DNA of 30,779 nucleotides from Mannheimia sp041807705 (lineage in GTDB: Bacteria > Pseudomonadota > Gammaproteobacteria > Enterobacterales > Pasteurellaceae), in NCBI RefSeq assembly GCF_041807705.1, contig NZ_JBGTYY010000025.1:1-30779 (forward strand), read 5' to 3'. The notes beneath the pieces were generated by a model. The model worked only from the letters and a program-made list of their open reading frames with translations. It was not told the origin of the DNA and did no database searches. This document shows, piece after piece, positions 24,482 through 30,779 of this stretch. Position 1 is the first letter of the stretch, and each line of letters opens with the position of its first letter. The position numbers were made by a program, and so were the translations under genes.

Positions 24482-24784
24482 CTAACAATGCGGATTCACC
24501 GCAATATAAATTTCTACTTTTCCGTTCGCTAAATGTTTTTCAAAATCGGTGGTATAAGCTCTTTTTAGCAATCCTTGCTTAGAACGGTTTTCAATATTTT
24601 TCCAAGTCTCTATTAATAATTCTTCTGTGGTTGGTACGATCTCATACCACGCAAAATCTTCCATTAAGATTGGGGTACTATCGTTTTCTTTTTCTGTTGC
24701 AATAACCGTTCGGTTAGTTTTGTGATCGTATATTTTATAAAACGGCGGTTGCACAGCTTCCGTTGTTGGGTAGAGTTTTAGCAT
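24482..24784 (-). CDS. Small GyrI-like/AraC-effector-binding protein, probably half-length
   Basis: A 100-residue cytosolic protein. The last 45 residues, with ETWKNIENRSKQ and AYTTDFEKHL-then-VEIYIAV, resemble the C-terminal end of GyrI-like/AraC effector-binding domains ('DFE-x-Y ... VDIYIPI'). Those domains are usually about 150 residues with two such halves; the first half is missing. The upstream DNA is uptake signal plus repeat, not coding. It may be a compact form or a 5'-truncated gene. The ribosome site is poor. Located between dnaK and dnaJ, same strand. Family call is by motif memory only; function unknown. Confidence 0.6.
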   Translation of the reverse strand: MLKLYPTTEAVQPPFYKIYDHKTNRTVIATEKENDSTPILMEDFAWYEIVPTTEELLIETWKNIENRSKQGLLKRAYTTDFEKHLANGKVEIYIAVNPHC

Positions 24785-24822
24785 TTGTAAAATTTTCTTA
24801 AAATATGACCGCTTGTTTCTCT

Positions 24823-24891
24823 GTAGGGCAAATTACAATTTACCCCAGGATAGAATAATACACAAAAGGGGCGAAAGATTTTCGCCCCTAC
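24823..24891. repeat. Composite palindromic repeat after dnaK
   Basis: GTAGGGCAAATTACAATTTACCCC at the left resembles the 5260-5281 palindrome; the right end is GGGGCGAAA-GAT-TTTCGCCCC-TAC. Both outer ends are GTAGGG/CCCTAC as in repeats A-C, suggesting related ends with different inner sequence. Confidence 0.65.
24862..24889 (-). terminator. Terminator downstream of dnaK
   Basis: On the minus strand GGGGCGAAA (24880-24888), a 3-base loop, TTTCGCCCC (24868-24876) and then TTTT from 24867. It is 15 bases past the dnaK stop and formed by the right half of the composite repeat. Confidence 0.75.
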
Positions 24892-24904
24892 AAGTTACGG
24901 AAGA

Positions 24905-26803
24905 TTACTTATTATCTTTCACTTCTTCAAATTCCGCATCTACCACGCCATCATCTTTTGCTGATTGTTGTGGTTGCTCGCCGCCTTGTGCTTTTGCTTG
25001 AGCTGCTTGCATTAACGGTTCTGATGCTTTGATTAATGCTTCGATTTTCGCTTCAATTTCCGCTTTGTCTTCGCCTTTTGCAGCGGTTTCTAAGTCTGCA
25101 ATAGCGGCTTCAATTTTCGCTTTATCGTCTGCATTTAACGTATCGCCGGCTTCCGTGATTTGCTTACGGGTTGCGTGAGCAATACCGTCTGCTTGGTTAC
25201 GGGCTTGAACTAACTCTTCAAATTTCTTATCTGCTTCTGCGTTTGCTTCCGCATCACGCACCATTTGTTCTACTTCTTCATCGCTTAAGCCTGAAGATGC
25301 TTGAATTTTGATTTGTTGTTCTTTACCTGTGTTTTTATCTTTCGCAGACACGTTGATGATACCGTTCGCATCAATATCAAAAGTTACTTCAATTTGTGGC
25401 ATACCGCGTGGAGCAGGGTTAATACCTTCAAGGTTGAATTGACCTAACGATTTATTATCCGCCGCACGTTTACGCTCGCCTTGTAACACGTGGATTGTTA
25501 CCGCGGATTGGTTATCTTCCGCTGTTGAGAACACTTGTGATTTCTTAGTTGGAATCGTGGTGTTTTTCTCAATTAGGGTTGTCATTACACCACCCATTGT
25601 TTCGATACCAAGTGAAAGCGGAGTAACGTCTAATAACAATACATCTGTTACAGAACCGCTTAATACACCACCTTGAACGGCTGCACCGATTGCCACCGCT
25701 TCATCTGGGTTCACATCTTTACGAGGCTCTTTACCGAAGAAGTCAGCCACTTTTTTCTGTACTAATGGCATACGGGTTTGACCGCCCACTAAGATAACAT
25801 CGTTGATATCGCTTACTGATAAACCGGCATCTGCTAAAGCTGTTTTTAACGGCTCTAATGAACGGTTTACTAAATCTTCAACTAAAGATTCTAATTTCGC
25901 ACGTGTTACTTTGATGTTTAAGTGTTTCGGACCTGTTGCATCTGCTGTGATGTACGGAAGATTTACCTCAGTTTCTTGTGCTGAAGAAAGCTCAATTTTC
26001 GCTTTTTCTGCTGCTTCTTTCACACGTTGCATTGCCATTGGATCGTTGCGTAAATCAACCGCTTGTTCTTTTTTGAACTCTTCTACTAAGTAGTTGATGA
26101 CACGGTTGTCAAAGTCTTCACCACCTAAGTGAGTGTCACCGTTGGTTGCACGCACCTCAAAAGTTTGCTCGCCATCAAAGTTATCAATTTCGATAATTGA
26201 GATATCGAATGTACCACCACCTAAGTCGTACACCGCAATAGTTTGGTTCTCTTTCTTAGAATCTAAACCGTATGCAAGTGCCGCTGCGGTTGGTTCGTTG
26301 ATGATACGTTTAACATCTAAACCTGCAATACGACCCGCATCTTTTGTTGCTTGACGCTGTGCATCGTTAAAGTATGCAGGCACGGTAATTACCGCTTCGG
26401 TTACCGGCTCACCTAAGAAATCTTCTGCTGTTTTCTTCATTTTTTTCAAGATTTCAGCTGAGATTTGAGGAGGCGCTAATTTTTCGCCTTTTACTGTTAC
26501 CCACGCATCGCCATTATCTGCTTTAGTGATTTCAAACGGCATAATTTCGATATCACGTTGTACTTCTGCATCTGTAAAACGGCGACCAATTAAACGTTTG
26601 ATTGCAAATAAGGTATTTTTCGGGTTAGTGATCGCCTGGCGTTTTGCCGGCTGACCTACTAAAGTTTCTTTATCAGTGTAAGCGATGATTGATGGTGTTG
26701 TTCTTGCACCTTCTGCATTTTCAATTACGCGTGGTTTATCACCATCCATTACCGCTACGCAAGAGTTTGTTGTACCTAAGTCAATACCAATGATTTTACC
26801 CAT
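24905..26803 (-). CDS. dnaK: Chaperone protein DnaK (Hsp70)
   Basis: A 632-residue Hsp70. Nucleotide-binding domain (about 1-385) with IGIDLGTTNSCVAVMDG, AVITVPAYFNDAQRQATKDA and YDLGGGTFDISI; the interdomain linker is DVLLLDVTPLSLG; the substrate-binding domain follows, with an acidic tail ending FEEVKDNK. Length is normal (E. coli 638). It works with DnaJ and GrpE in folding and heat-shock control. A sigma-32 promoter is seen upstream (26876-26902). An uptake core at 26058 encodes QAV in EQAVDL. Confidence 0.98.
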   Translation of the reverse strand: MGKIIGIDLGTTNSCVAVMDGDKPRVIENAEGARTTPSIIAYTDKETLVGQPAKRQAITNPKNTLFAIKRLIGRRFTDAEVQRDIEIMPFEITKADNGDAWVTVKGEKLAPPQISAEILKKMKKTAEDFLGEPVTEAVITVPAYFNDAQRQATKDAGRIAGLDVKRIINEPTAAALAYGLDSKKENQTIAVYDLGGGTFDISIIEIDNFDGEQTFEVRATNGDTHLGGEDFDNRVINYLVEEFKKEQAVDLRNDPMAMQRVKEAAEKAKIELSSAQETEVNLPYITADATGPKHLNIKVTRAKLESLVEDLVNRSLEPLKTALADAGLSVSDINDVILVGGQTRMPLVQKKVADFFGKEPRKDVNPDEAVAIGAAVQGGVLSGSVTDVLLLDVTPLSLGIETMGGVMTTLIEKNTTIPTKKSQVFSTAEDNQSAVTIHVLQGERKRAADNKSLGQFNLEGINPAPRGMPQIEVTFDIDANGIINVSAKDKNTGKEQQIKIQASSGLSDEEVEQMVRDAEANAEADKKFEELVQARNQADGIAHATRKQITEAGDTLNADDKAKIEAAIADLETAAKGEDKAEIEAKIEALIKASEPLMQAAQAKAQGGEQPQQSAKDDGVVDAEFEEVKDNK

Positions 26804-26841
26804 TTTTGATTCCTCTAGTTATAAATTCAGTTTCAAAAAGA

Positions 26842-26861
26842 AACGAGATTATTTTCTCGTT
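26842..26861 (-). promoter_or_regulatory. Hairpin in the dnaK 5' leader
   Basis: AACGAGA (26842-26848) and TCTCGTT (26855-26861), 6-base loop, lies between the heat-shock promoter and the dnaK start (39 bases from ATG). Could affect mRNA stability; no ribosome site is covered. Confidence 0.4.
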
Positions 26862-26875
26862 CAGACGAAACCATA

Positions 26876-26902
26876 AATAGGGGCAAAAATGGCGGGTTCA
26901 AG
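26876..26902 (-). promoter_or_regulatory. Sigma-32 (heat-shock) promoter of dnaK
   Basis: On the minus strand CTTGAA (26902-26897), 13 bases, then CCCCTATT (26883-26876). This fits the sigma-32 consensus CTTGAAA / CCCCATnT well. It lies about 73 bases upstream of the dnaK ATG. Confidence 0.8.
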
Positions 26903-27019
26903 GGCAAAAATAAAAAAATTGTAAAATTTTTGCAAAAAATGACCGCTTGCAGCTCCTTAAACCGATTTACAAACCATATCTCAAAACGCTATTATTCAAA
27001 AAACTTTATAGGAAATAAT

Positions 27020-27358
27020 ATGAAACTTATCACAACCATTATTCAACCTTCAAGACTAGACCAAGTGCGAGATGCTCTTTCAGAAATTGATGTTCAAGGT
27101 ATGACGATTACGGAAGTAAAAGGCTTTGGCAGACAATACGGGCATAGTGAAGAAGAACTCTCTCAAATCAATACGATTGATTTTCGCCCTAAAATTAAAA
27201 TAGAAGTATTGGTTTCTAATTACCAAACCGATGCGGTTATTGATGCGATTTTAAATGCATCTTATTCAGGGCAAGTAGGGGATGGCAAAATTTATGTTGC
27301 TAATATTGAACAAGTAATCCGTACTCGCACGGGTGAAACTGATGATGAGGCACTTTAG
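27020..27358 (+). CDS. PII-like signal protein with a variant T-loop
   Basis: A 112-residue protein collinear with GlnB/GlnK without gaps. Kept: TEVKGFGRQ (31-39) with Arg38 and Gln39, Lys58 and Lys60 in PKIKIE, the B-loop GDGKI (87-91) and RTRTGE (101-106), that is, the ATP and 2-oxoglutarate contacts. Changed: T-loop residues 40-54 read YGHSEEELSQINTID, so Tyr51 (uridylylation site) is Asn, Arg47 (AmtB-blocking residue in GlnK) is Leu, Ser49 is Gln, and the loop is acidic. ATG 27020 follows AGGAAAT; the longer frame from 26930 reads an uptake-signal region. It is followed by a zinc-ribbon membrane gene, with no glnA, amtB or glnD nearby. A divergent paralogue, not canonical glnB. Confidence 0.88.
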   Translation: MKLITTIIQPSRLDQVRDALSEIDVQGMTITEVKGFGRQYGHSEEELSQINTIDFRPKIKIEVLVSNYQTDAVIDAILNASYSGQVGDGKIYVANIEQVIRTRTGETDDEAL

Positions 27359-27381
27359 ACTTCTTAAATAAGGGAATAATT

Positions 27382-27612
27382 ATGGCATTGCACCGTTGTC
27401 CTGAATGCAGAAAGCGTATTAGTGACAGTATTGACAGCTGCCCTCATTGTGGCTTTTCATTCAAAGAAGCTGATTTAGATGTTTACCGAAAGAAATTAGA
27501 GCAACGTAGGCTACATAATCAAGAAGTAAATAAAAAAAGTATAAAATTACAATTAATTTGGCTAGGTATTTTTGCAACGGTAATTAGTGTGGCAGCACTT
27601 ATTGCAAATTAA
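27382..27612 (+). CDS. Zinc-ribbon microprotein with C-terminal membrane helix
   Basis: A 76-residue protein. The N-terminus is a zinc ribbon, CPECRKRISDSIDSCPHCG (C6, C9, C21, C24), followed by a charged helix (YRKKLEQRRLHNQEVNKK) and one membrane helix at the end (LQLIWLGIFATVISVAALIA, about 54-74). The positive residues just before the helix predict a cytosolic N-terminus. A GGGAATA site precedes the ATG. It starts 23 bases after the PII-like gene, so cotranscription is likely. I do not recognise a named family; zinc-ribbon plus helix proteins of this kind are mostly unassigned. Confidence 0.8.
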   Translation: MALHRCPECRKRISDSIDSCPHCGFSFKEADLDVYRKKLEQRRLHNQEVNKKSIKLQLIWLGIFATVISVAALIAN

Positions 27613-27616
27613 TATC

Positions 27617-27653
27617 AAGATGCAGAGGAAGATATACATCTGTTCTGCATCTT
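27617..27653. terminator. Hairpin between convergent zinc-ribbon and panF genes
   Basis: AAGATGCAG (27617-27625) pairs with CTGCATCTT (27645-27653); the loop contains a second small dyad (AGATATACATCT). No proper T-run, so terminator function is uncertain. Confidence 0.5.
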
Positions 27654-27662
27654 AATAATTGA

Positions 27663-29090
27663 TCAGTGGCATTTTTTGGAGAAGTTATTTCCTACCATAA
27701 ACGCAATGAACCCGACTATTAAAGAAGGCACAATTGCGTGGAAGCCTAAAACAGATATTTTAAATATAGTCATTACTACATAACAAGCTAACCCTGACAG
27801 CATAGAGCAGATGGCACCGCTTGCATTTGCTTTTTCCCAATAAAGCCCTAATACAATCACCCAAAGGAAAGTCGCTTCTAACCCCCCTAAAGAGAGTAAG
27901 TTAAGCCAAATCAACATATCAGGAGGATTCAGTGCGGCAAACATTAAAAACACCGTGAAGGTAAGGGTAGTAATGGTGGAGAATAGTTTAATTTTTTTCT
28001 CGTTGTTAATTGCATTCGGTTTTATAGCTAAATAGAGATCCTTAATCAAAGTTGATGAAGATTGAATCAGCATCGAATCAATAGATGACATAATTGCCGC
28101 CATTGGTGCAGCGAGGAATATACCTGCAACGACAGGCGGTAATACTTGTACCATTAAGGTCGGAATTACCTGATCCGGCACTTTTAAATCAGGCACAACC
28201 GCTCTGCTTAATACGCCTGAAAGGTGCATACCAAACATTAAAATTGCAATAACGATAGTGCCAATAACCATCGCTTTATGCAGAGCCTGGCTGTCTTTAT
28301 ACGCCATACTTCTTACCGCAATATGTGGCAAGCCCACTAAGCCGAAGCAAACCAATACCCAAAATGAAGCCATAAAGGTAAGATCAAGCGGGCGTTCATC
28401 AATGCCGTGTGGGGTGGTAAGCTGTGGGTTAATAGCTTCAAGGGTGTTCATCGCATTTTCTACCCCACCTGCGGCATAAATCACACCGCCGAGTAAAATG
28501 ATTGTGCCTACCATCATTACCAAGCCTTGAATGGTATCGGTTAGCACAACCGCTCTAAAACCGCCGATAAAGGTATAAAGCCCGACAGTCACGGCAAAAA
28601 TCATCACCGCTGTTTGGTAAGGAATGCTGAGTGTGGTTTCAAGCAAGCGACCGGCACCGATAAATTGCACCGTCATCATTGCAAAAAAGGAAAGTAATAA
28701 GGCTAGTCCTGCAATCCAAACCACAAATTTGTTTTGATAGCGGGCAAGCAGCATATCATTAATGGTGACACTATTGTGCTTGCGGGCAAGTAAGGCAAAT
28801 TTTTTGCCTAATGCACCGAGTGAGAGCAATACGGCAGGGACTTGAATCATTGCCAGTAACACCCAGCCTAAACCGTATTTATAGGCAGCACCCGGCCCAC
28901 CGATAAAGGAACTTGCCCCCACATAAGTGGCGGCGGTTGTCATTGCTAACACAAAACCCGACATTGAACGCCCACCGATGTAGTATTCCGAGATAAAACT
29001 ACCACCTTGGCGTTTACGGTAAGCATAAAACGCCACGCCAAACACAAAAATTAAATAAGCAATCAGCGGTAAAATCATTTCACTATTCAT
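27663..29090 (-). CDS. panF: Sodium/pantothenate symporter
   Basis: A 475-residue solute:sodium symporter with about 12-13 membrane helices. It imports pantothenate, the coenzyme A precursor, with Na+. Seen: YYIGGRSMSGFVLAMTTAATY and VGASSFIGGPGAAYKYGLGW (sodium-site region of the SSS family), IGGFRAVVLTDTIQG, and APMAAIMSSIDSMLIQSSS. The order yhdT-panF, with an 8-base overlap, is that of E. coli yhdT-panF and fixes the identity more than the family alone does. It ends in a convergent arrangement with the zinc-ribbon gene. Substrate is inferred from family and context. Confidence 0.92.
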   Translation of the reverse strand: MNSEMILPLIAYLIFVFGVAFYAYRKRQGGSFISEYYIGGRSMSGFVLAMTTAATYVGASSFIGGPGAAYKYGLGWVLLAMIQVPAVLLSLGALGKKFALLARKHNSVTINDMLLARYQNKFVVWIAGLALLLSFFAMMTVQFIGAGRLLETTLSIPYQTAVMIFAVTVGLYTFIGGFRAVVLTDTIQGLVMMVGTIILLGGVIYAAGGVENAMNTLEAINPQLTTPHGIDERPLDLTFMASFWVLVCFGLVGLPHIAVRSMAYKDSQALHKAMVIGTIVIAILMFGMHLSGVLSRAVVPDLKVPDQVIPTLMVQVLPPVVAGIFLAAPMAAIMSSIDSMLIQSSSTLIKDLYLAIKPNAINNEKKIKLFSTITTLTFTVFLMFAALNPPDMLIWLNLLSLGGLEATFLWVIVLGLYWEKANASGAICSMLSGLACYVVMTIFKISVLGFHAIVPSLIVGFIAFMVGNNFSKKCH

Positions 29091-29313
29091 TATTCACCTC
29101 AAGATCGATATTTTTATACACTTTTTTCACTACAATAGTGGCAATTAAGCTAAATAGTACGGGTAAGAAAATGCAAGAAAGTTCAAACCAAATCGGAAAG
29201 CCGAAAATGCCTCTGCCTTGCGGTGAAAAGTAAGCAAAACCTACCCAGCCGAGCAGATAAATCAGCGTAAGCAACACAGCCCAACGTGCTTCTGTTGTTA
29301 ATTGTTGATACAT
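29083..29313 (-). CDS. yhdT: YhdT family small membrane protein (DUF997)
   Basis: A 76-residue protein with two membrane helices (about 13-31 and 43-63); the motif LTLIYLLGWVGFAYFSP and PIWFELSCIFLPVLF match the YhdT family. It overlaps the panF start by 8 bases (stop TAG inside ATGAATAGTG), implying translational coupling. Such small subunits often sit next to SSS symporters. Its start has AAGGAG at a good distance, yet the metJ terminator lies only about 20 bases upstream, leaving little room for a separate promoter. Confidence 0.9.
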   Translation of the reverse strand: MYQQLTTEARWAVLLTLIYLLGWVGFAYFSPQGRGIFGFPIWFELSCIFLPVLFSLIATIVVKKVYKNIDLEVNNE

Positions 29314-29331
29314 AAAGTCTCCTTAAAATAT

Positions 29332-29356
29332 AAAAAGAACCTCGCAGTTGCGAGGT
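29332..29356 (-). terminator. Rho-independent terminator of metJ
   Basis: ACCTCGCA (29339-29346) and TGCGAGGT (29349-29356) form the stem; on the minus strand a TTTTT tract follows (29336-29332). It is 5 bases past the metJ stop and about 20 before the yhdT start. Confidence 0.82.
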
Positions 29357-29360
29357 GTGT

Positions 29361-29678
29361 CTAATATTGCCATTCGTCCGGGTCTATTCCCAGCTCACGC
29401 ATTTTTTGTTTTGCCTCTTCAGGGATTTCATCTGCCCTGTCTTTCATCAAGTCTTCATCATTCGGCAAAGGCTGACCGGTAAAGGCGTGCAAAAAAGCCT
29501 CGCACAATAATTCGCTGTTGGTTGCGTGACGAAGGTTTTTGATTTGGCGACGTGTGCGTTCATTGGTTAAAATTTCCAATACTTTAATTGGAATTGAAAC
29601 CGTTACTTTCTTGACTTGCTCGCTTTTTTTGCCGTGTTCTGCATAGGGGCTGATATATTCACCGTTCCAATCTGCCAT
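29361..29678 (-). CDS. metJ: Met repressor MetJ
   Basis: A 105-residue ribbon-helix-helix repressor, same size as E. coli MetJ (105) and almost collinear. With S-adenosylmethionine as co-repressor it shuts down methionine genes. The DNA-binding ribbon is VKKVTVSIPIKVLEIL (about 22-37); the following RTRRQIKNLRHATNSELLCEAFLHAFTG carries the SAM-binding helices. Met boxes lie upstream, indicating autoregulation. GGAGTAATCA ribosome site before the ATG. Confidence 0.97.
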   Translation of the reverse strand: MADWNGEYISPYAEHGKKSEQVKKVTVSIPIKVLEILTNERTRRQIKNLRHATNSELLCEAFLHAFTGQPLPNDEDLMKDRADEIPEEAKQKMRELGIDPDEWQY

Positions 29679-29737
29679 TTGATTACTCCTTTATGATTTG
29701 CTTGTATTGTAATCAAAAGCGAAGCATATAACAATCT

Positions 29738-29753
29738 AGACGTCTAGATTTCT
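29738..29753. promoter_or_regulatory. MetJ operator (tandem met boxes)
   Basis: AGACGTCT (29738-29745) is a perfect met box, directly followed by AGATTTCT (6 of 8 matches), and preceded by a weaker AACAATCT (4 of 8). Tandem 8-bp boxes are the MetJ binding mode. The site lies 60 bases before metJ and 80 before mlaA on the other strand, so it may touch both. Confidence 0.85.
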
Positions 29754-29832
29754 AAAGGAAATCGTATTTTATTTTGTATTTTTAATGAACTCCGTTAAAA
29801 TGACCGCAATTTATTCCCCAAAAGGCAAACTT

Positions 29833-30588
29833 ATGAAAGTATCATCATTAAAACAACTTTTTGTTGTACTCAGCGTGGCGGTTTTAACCGCTTGTTCTTC
29901 AAGCATTAATCCTGAAACAGGCGTACGAGACGACCCATTAGAAGGCTTCAACCGTGCAATGTGGAAAGTAAACTACGACTATTTAGACCCTTATGTATTA
30001 AAACCTGTCGCAAAAGGCTGGAAAGACTATGTACCAAGCCCAGTTAAAACAGGTTTAGTGAATGTAGCAAATAACTTAGATGAGCCGGTGAGTTTTATTA
30101 ACCGCTTACTTGAAGGCGAAGGCAAGAAAGCAATGGTTCACTTCAACCGTTTCTGGATCAACAGTATCTTTGGTTTAGGTGGTTTAATTGACTGGGCTAG
30201 CCTAGATGATGGATTACGCCTCGATAATGGGCAGCGTGGCTTAGGCGAAAGTTTAGGGGCAAATGGTGTGCCTTCCGGCTCTTACATTATGGTGCCGGCT
30301 TACGGTGCAACCACACCACGTCAAGGCATTGGTAGTGCCGTTGAAACGGGGTACTCGGTGCTTACTTACGTTGGCACGCCTTGGTCGGTAGCTAAATATG
30401 TGGTGCAAGGTATCGACACTCGCTCTAAATTACTGGAGCAAGATGCGTTGTTAGAACAAGCACAAGATCCTTATGTAACCTTCCGTGAAGCCTACTTCCA
30501 AAACTTAGAATTCAAAGTAAAAGATGGCAATGTTGAAGCAAATCAGCAAGAACAGCTGTCTGAAGAAGAGTTGAAAAATATTGATTAA
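29833..30588 (+). CDS. mlaA: MlaA (VacJ) outer-membrane lipoprotein, phospholipid asymmetry system
   Basis: A 251-residue lipoprotein of the Mla system that removes phospholipids from the outer leaflet of the outer membrane and passes them to MlaC. Signal peptide with lipobox L-T-A-C, Cys21 then Ser22, favouring the outer membrane. Signature stretches are DPLEGFNRAMWKVNYDYLDP, PVAKGWKDYVPSPVKTGLVN, FWINSIFGLGGLIDWAS and GSYIMVPAYGATTPRQGIG. The start is ATG 29833 (AAAGG upstream), not 29785. Codons 19-21 of the lipobox are exactly the uptake core ACCGCTTGT. The rest of the Mla operon is not in the window. Confidence 0.95.
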   Translation: MKVSSLKQLFVVLSVAVLTACSSSINPETGVRDDPLEGFNRAMWKVNYDYLDPYVLKPVAKGWKDYVPSPVKTGLVNVANNLDEPVSFINRLLEGEGKKAMVHFNRFWINSIFGLGGLIDWASLDDGLRLDNGQRGLGESLGANGVPSGSYIMVPAYGATTPRQGIGSAVETGYSVLTYVGTPWSVAKYVVQGIDTRSKLLEQDALLEQAQDPYVTFREAYFQNLEFKVKDGNVEANQQEQLSEEELKNID

Positions 30589-30591
30589 TCT

Positions 30592-30660
30592 GTAGGGGCG
30601 GGTCCTGTGCCTGCCCTAAATTTATCCTTAACATTCGGGCGGGCACAAGACCCACCCCTT
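30592..30660. repeat. Dispersed palindromic repeat, copy C
   Basis: Starts GTAGGGGCGGGTCCTGTGCC like copy A and ends GGGCGGGCACAAGACCCACC-CCT. Immediately after the mlaA stop (3 bases), so it could also act as a transcription end. Confidence 0.78.
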
Positions 30661-30697
30661 GTATATCTCAAATGAGTTAAACTAAGCAACACAACCC

Positions 30698-30760
30698 GTT
30701 ATCGGCATCTCGTCTCGTCCCTTGAAAGCACTTCGTTGTGTAGCTTAGAGAGCCGATAAC
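30698..30760. repeat. Inverted repeat at the right end of the window
   Basis: GTTATCGGC (30698-30706) and GCCGATAAC (30752-30760), 9-bp arms, extendable by CTC/GAG with small bulges. The 45-base middle is unassigned. I see no gene in 30661-30779. Confidence 0.5.
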
Positions 30761-30779
30761 TTTCATCACAAAAACCGAA

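Noticed and set aside
26930..27019. 30-codon N-terminal extension of the PII-like protein
   Set aside because: Reads an uptake-signal tract; PII proteins start at the MK(L/K)I strand, and ATG 27020 has a ribosome site.
1..30779. CRISPR arrays, tRNA or rRNA genes, prophage or toxin-antitoxin loci
   Set aside because: No regularly spaced repeats, no cloverleaf or rRNA segments, and no phage or toxin-like proteins were recognised.

Overview
The window reads as chromosomal DNA of a Pasteurellaceae bacterium from the Actinobacillus/Mannheimia/Bibersteinia side of the family. The main evidence is at least 15 exact copies of the Apl-type DNA uptake signal core ACAAGCGGT (either strand), many flanked by the T-rich/TTTGCAAA tract typical of that signal. 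The proteins (MenB, DapE, DnaK, MetJ, MlaA, Dps, TrmN6, RraA) are close to Haemophilus/E. coli forms as recalled from memory. Genus and species are inferred, not proven. No tRNA, rRNA or CRISPR array was seen. No gene-free stretch exceeds 300 bases; the longer gaps hold terminators, palindromic repeats and regulatory sites, which are listed.

Layout. 1-117 is the end of an IS1595-family (IS1016-like) element that runs off the left edge. 221-3673 is a flavin/redox cluster: nitroreductase, old-yellow-enzyme reductase, a divergent LysR regulator and an FMN reductase. 3871-8298 holds a patatin-like lipoprotein and a convergent lacZ with a CRP site upstream. 8484-12555 carries menB, mrcB (PBP1b) and a Dps-like ferritin with a candidate Fur box. 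12610-18556 is housekeeping: trmN6, rraA, an MscS-type channel, rluC, folP, an ArsC-like protein (yffB) and dapE. 18667-22960 has a CPA1 Na+/H+ antiporter, a thiosulfate-uptake pair (YeeE/TsuA-like gene with two frameshifts, then a TusA-like gene) and catalase. 23210-26803 is dnaJ, a small GyrI-like protein and dnaK with a sigma-32 promoter. 27020-27612 is an unusual pair: a PII-like protein whose T-loop lacks Tyr51 and Arg47, followed by a zinc-ribbon membrane microprotein. 27663-30588 holds panF, yhdT, metJ (with met boxes) and mlaA.

The most interesting signals are four. First, the PII-like protein keeps its nucleotide and 2-oxoglutarate residues but has a non-uridylylatable T-loop, and it sits next to a membrane zinc-ribbon partner. 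Second, a 13-bp terminator-like hairpin before the thiosulfate transporter gene contains that gene's whole Shine-Dalgarno sequence. Third, that transporter gene carries two opposite single-base frameshifts. Fourth, a DNA uptake signal in mlaA encodes the Thr-Ala-Cys of the lipobox. Three copies of a ~70-bp GTAGGGGCGGGTCCTGTGCC palindromic repeat and several other dyads are spread through the intergenic spaces.
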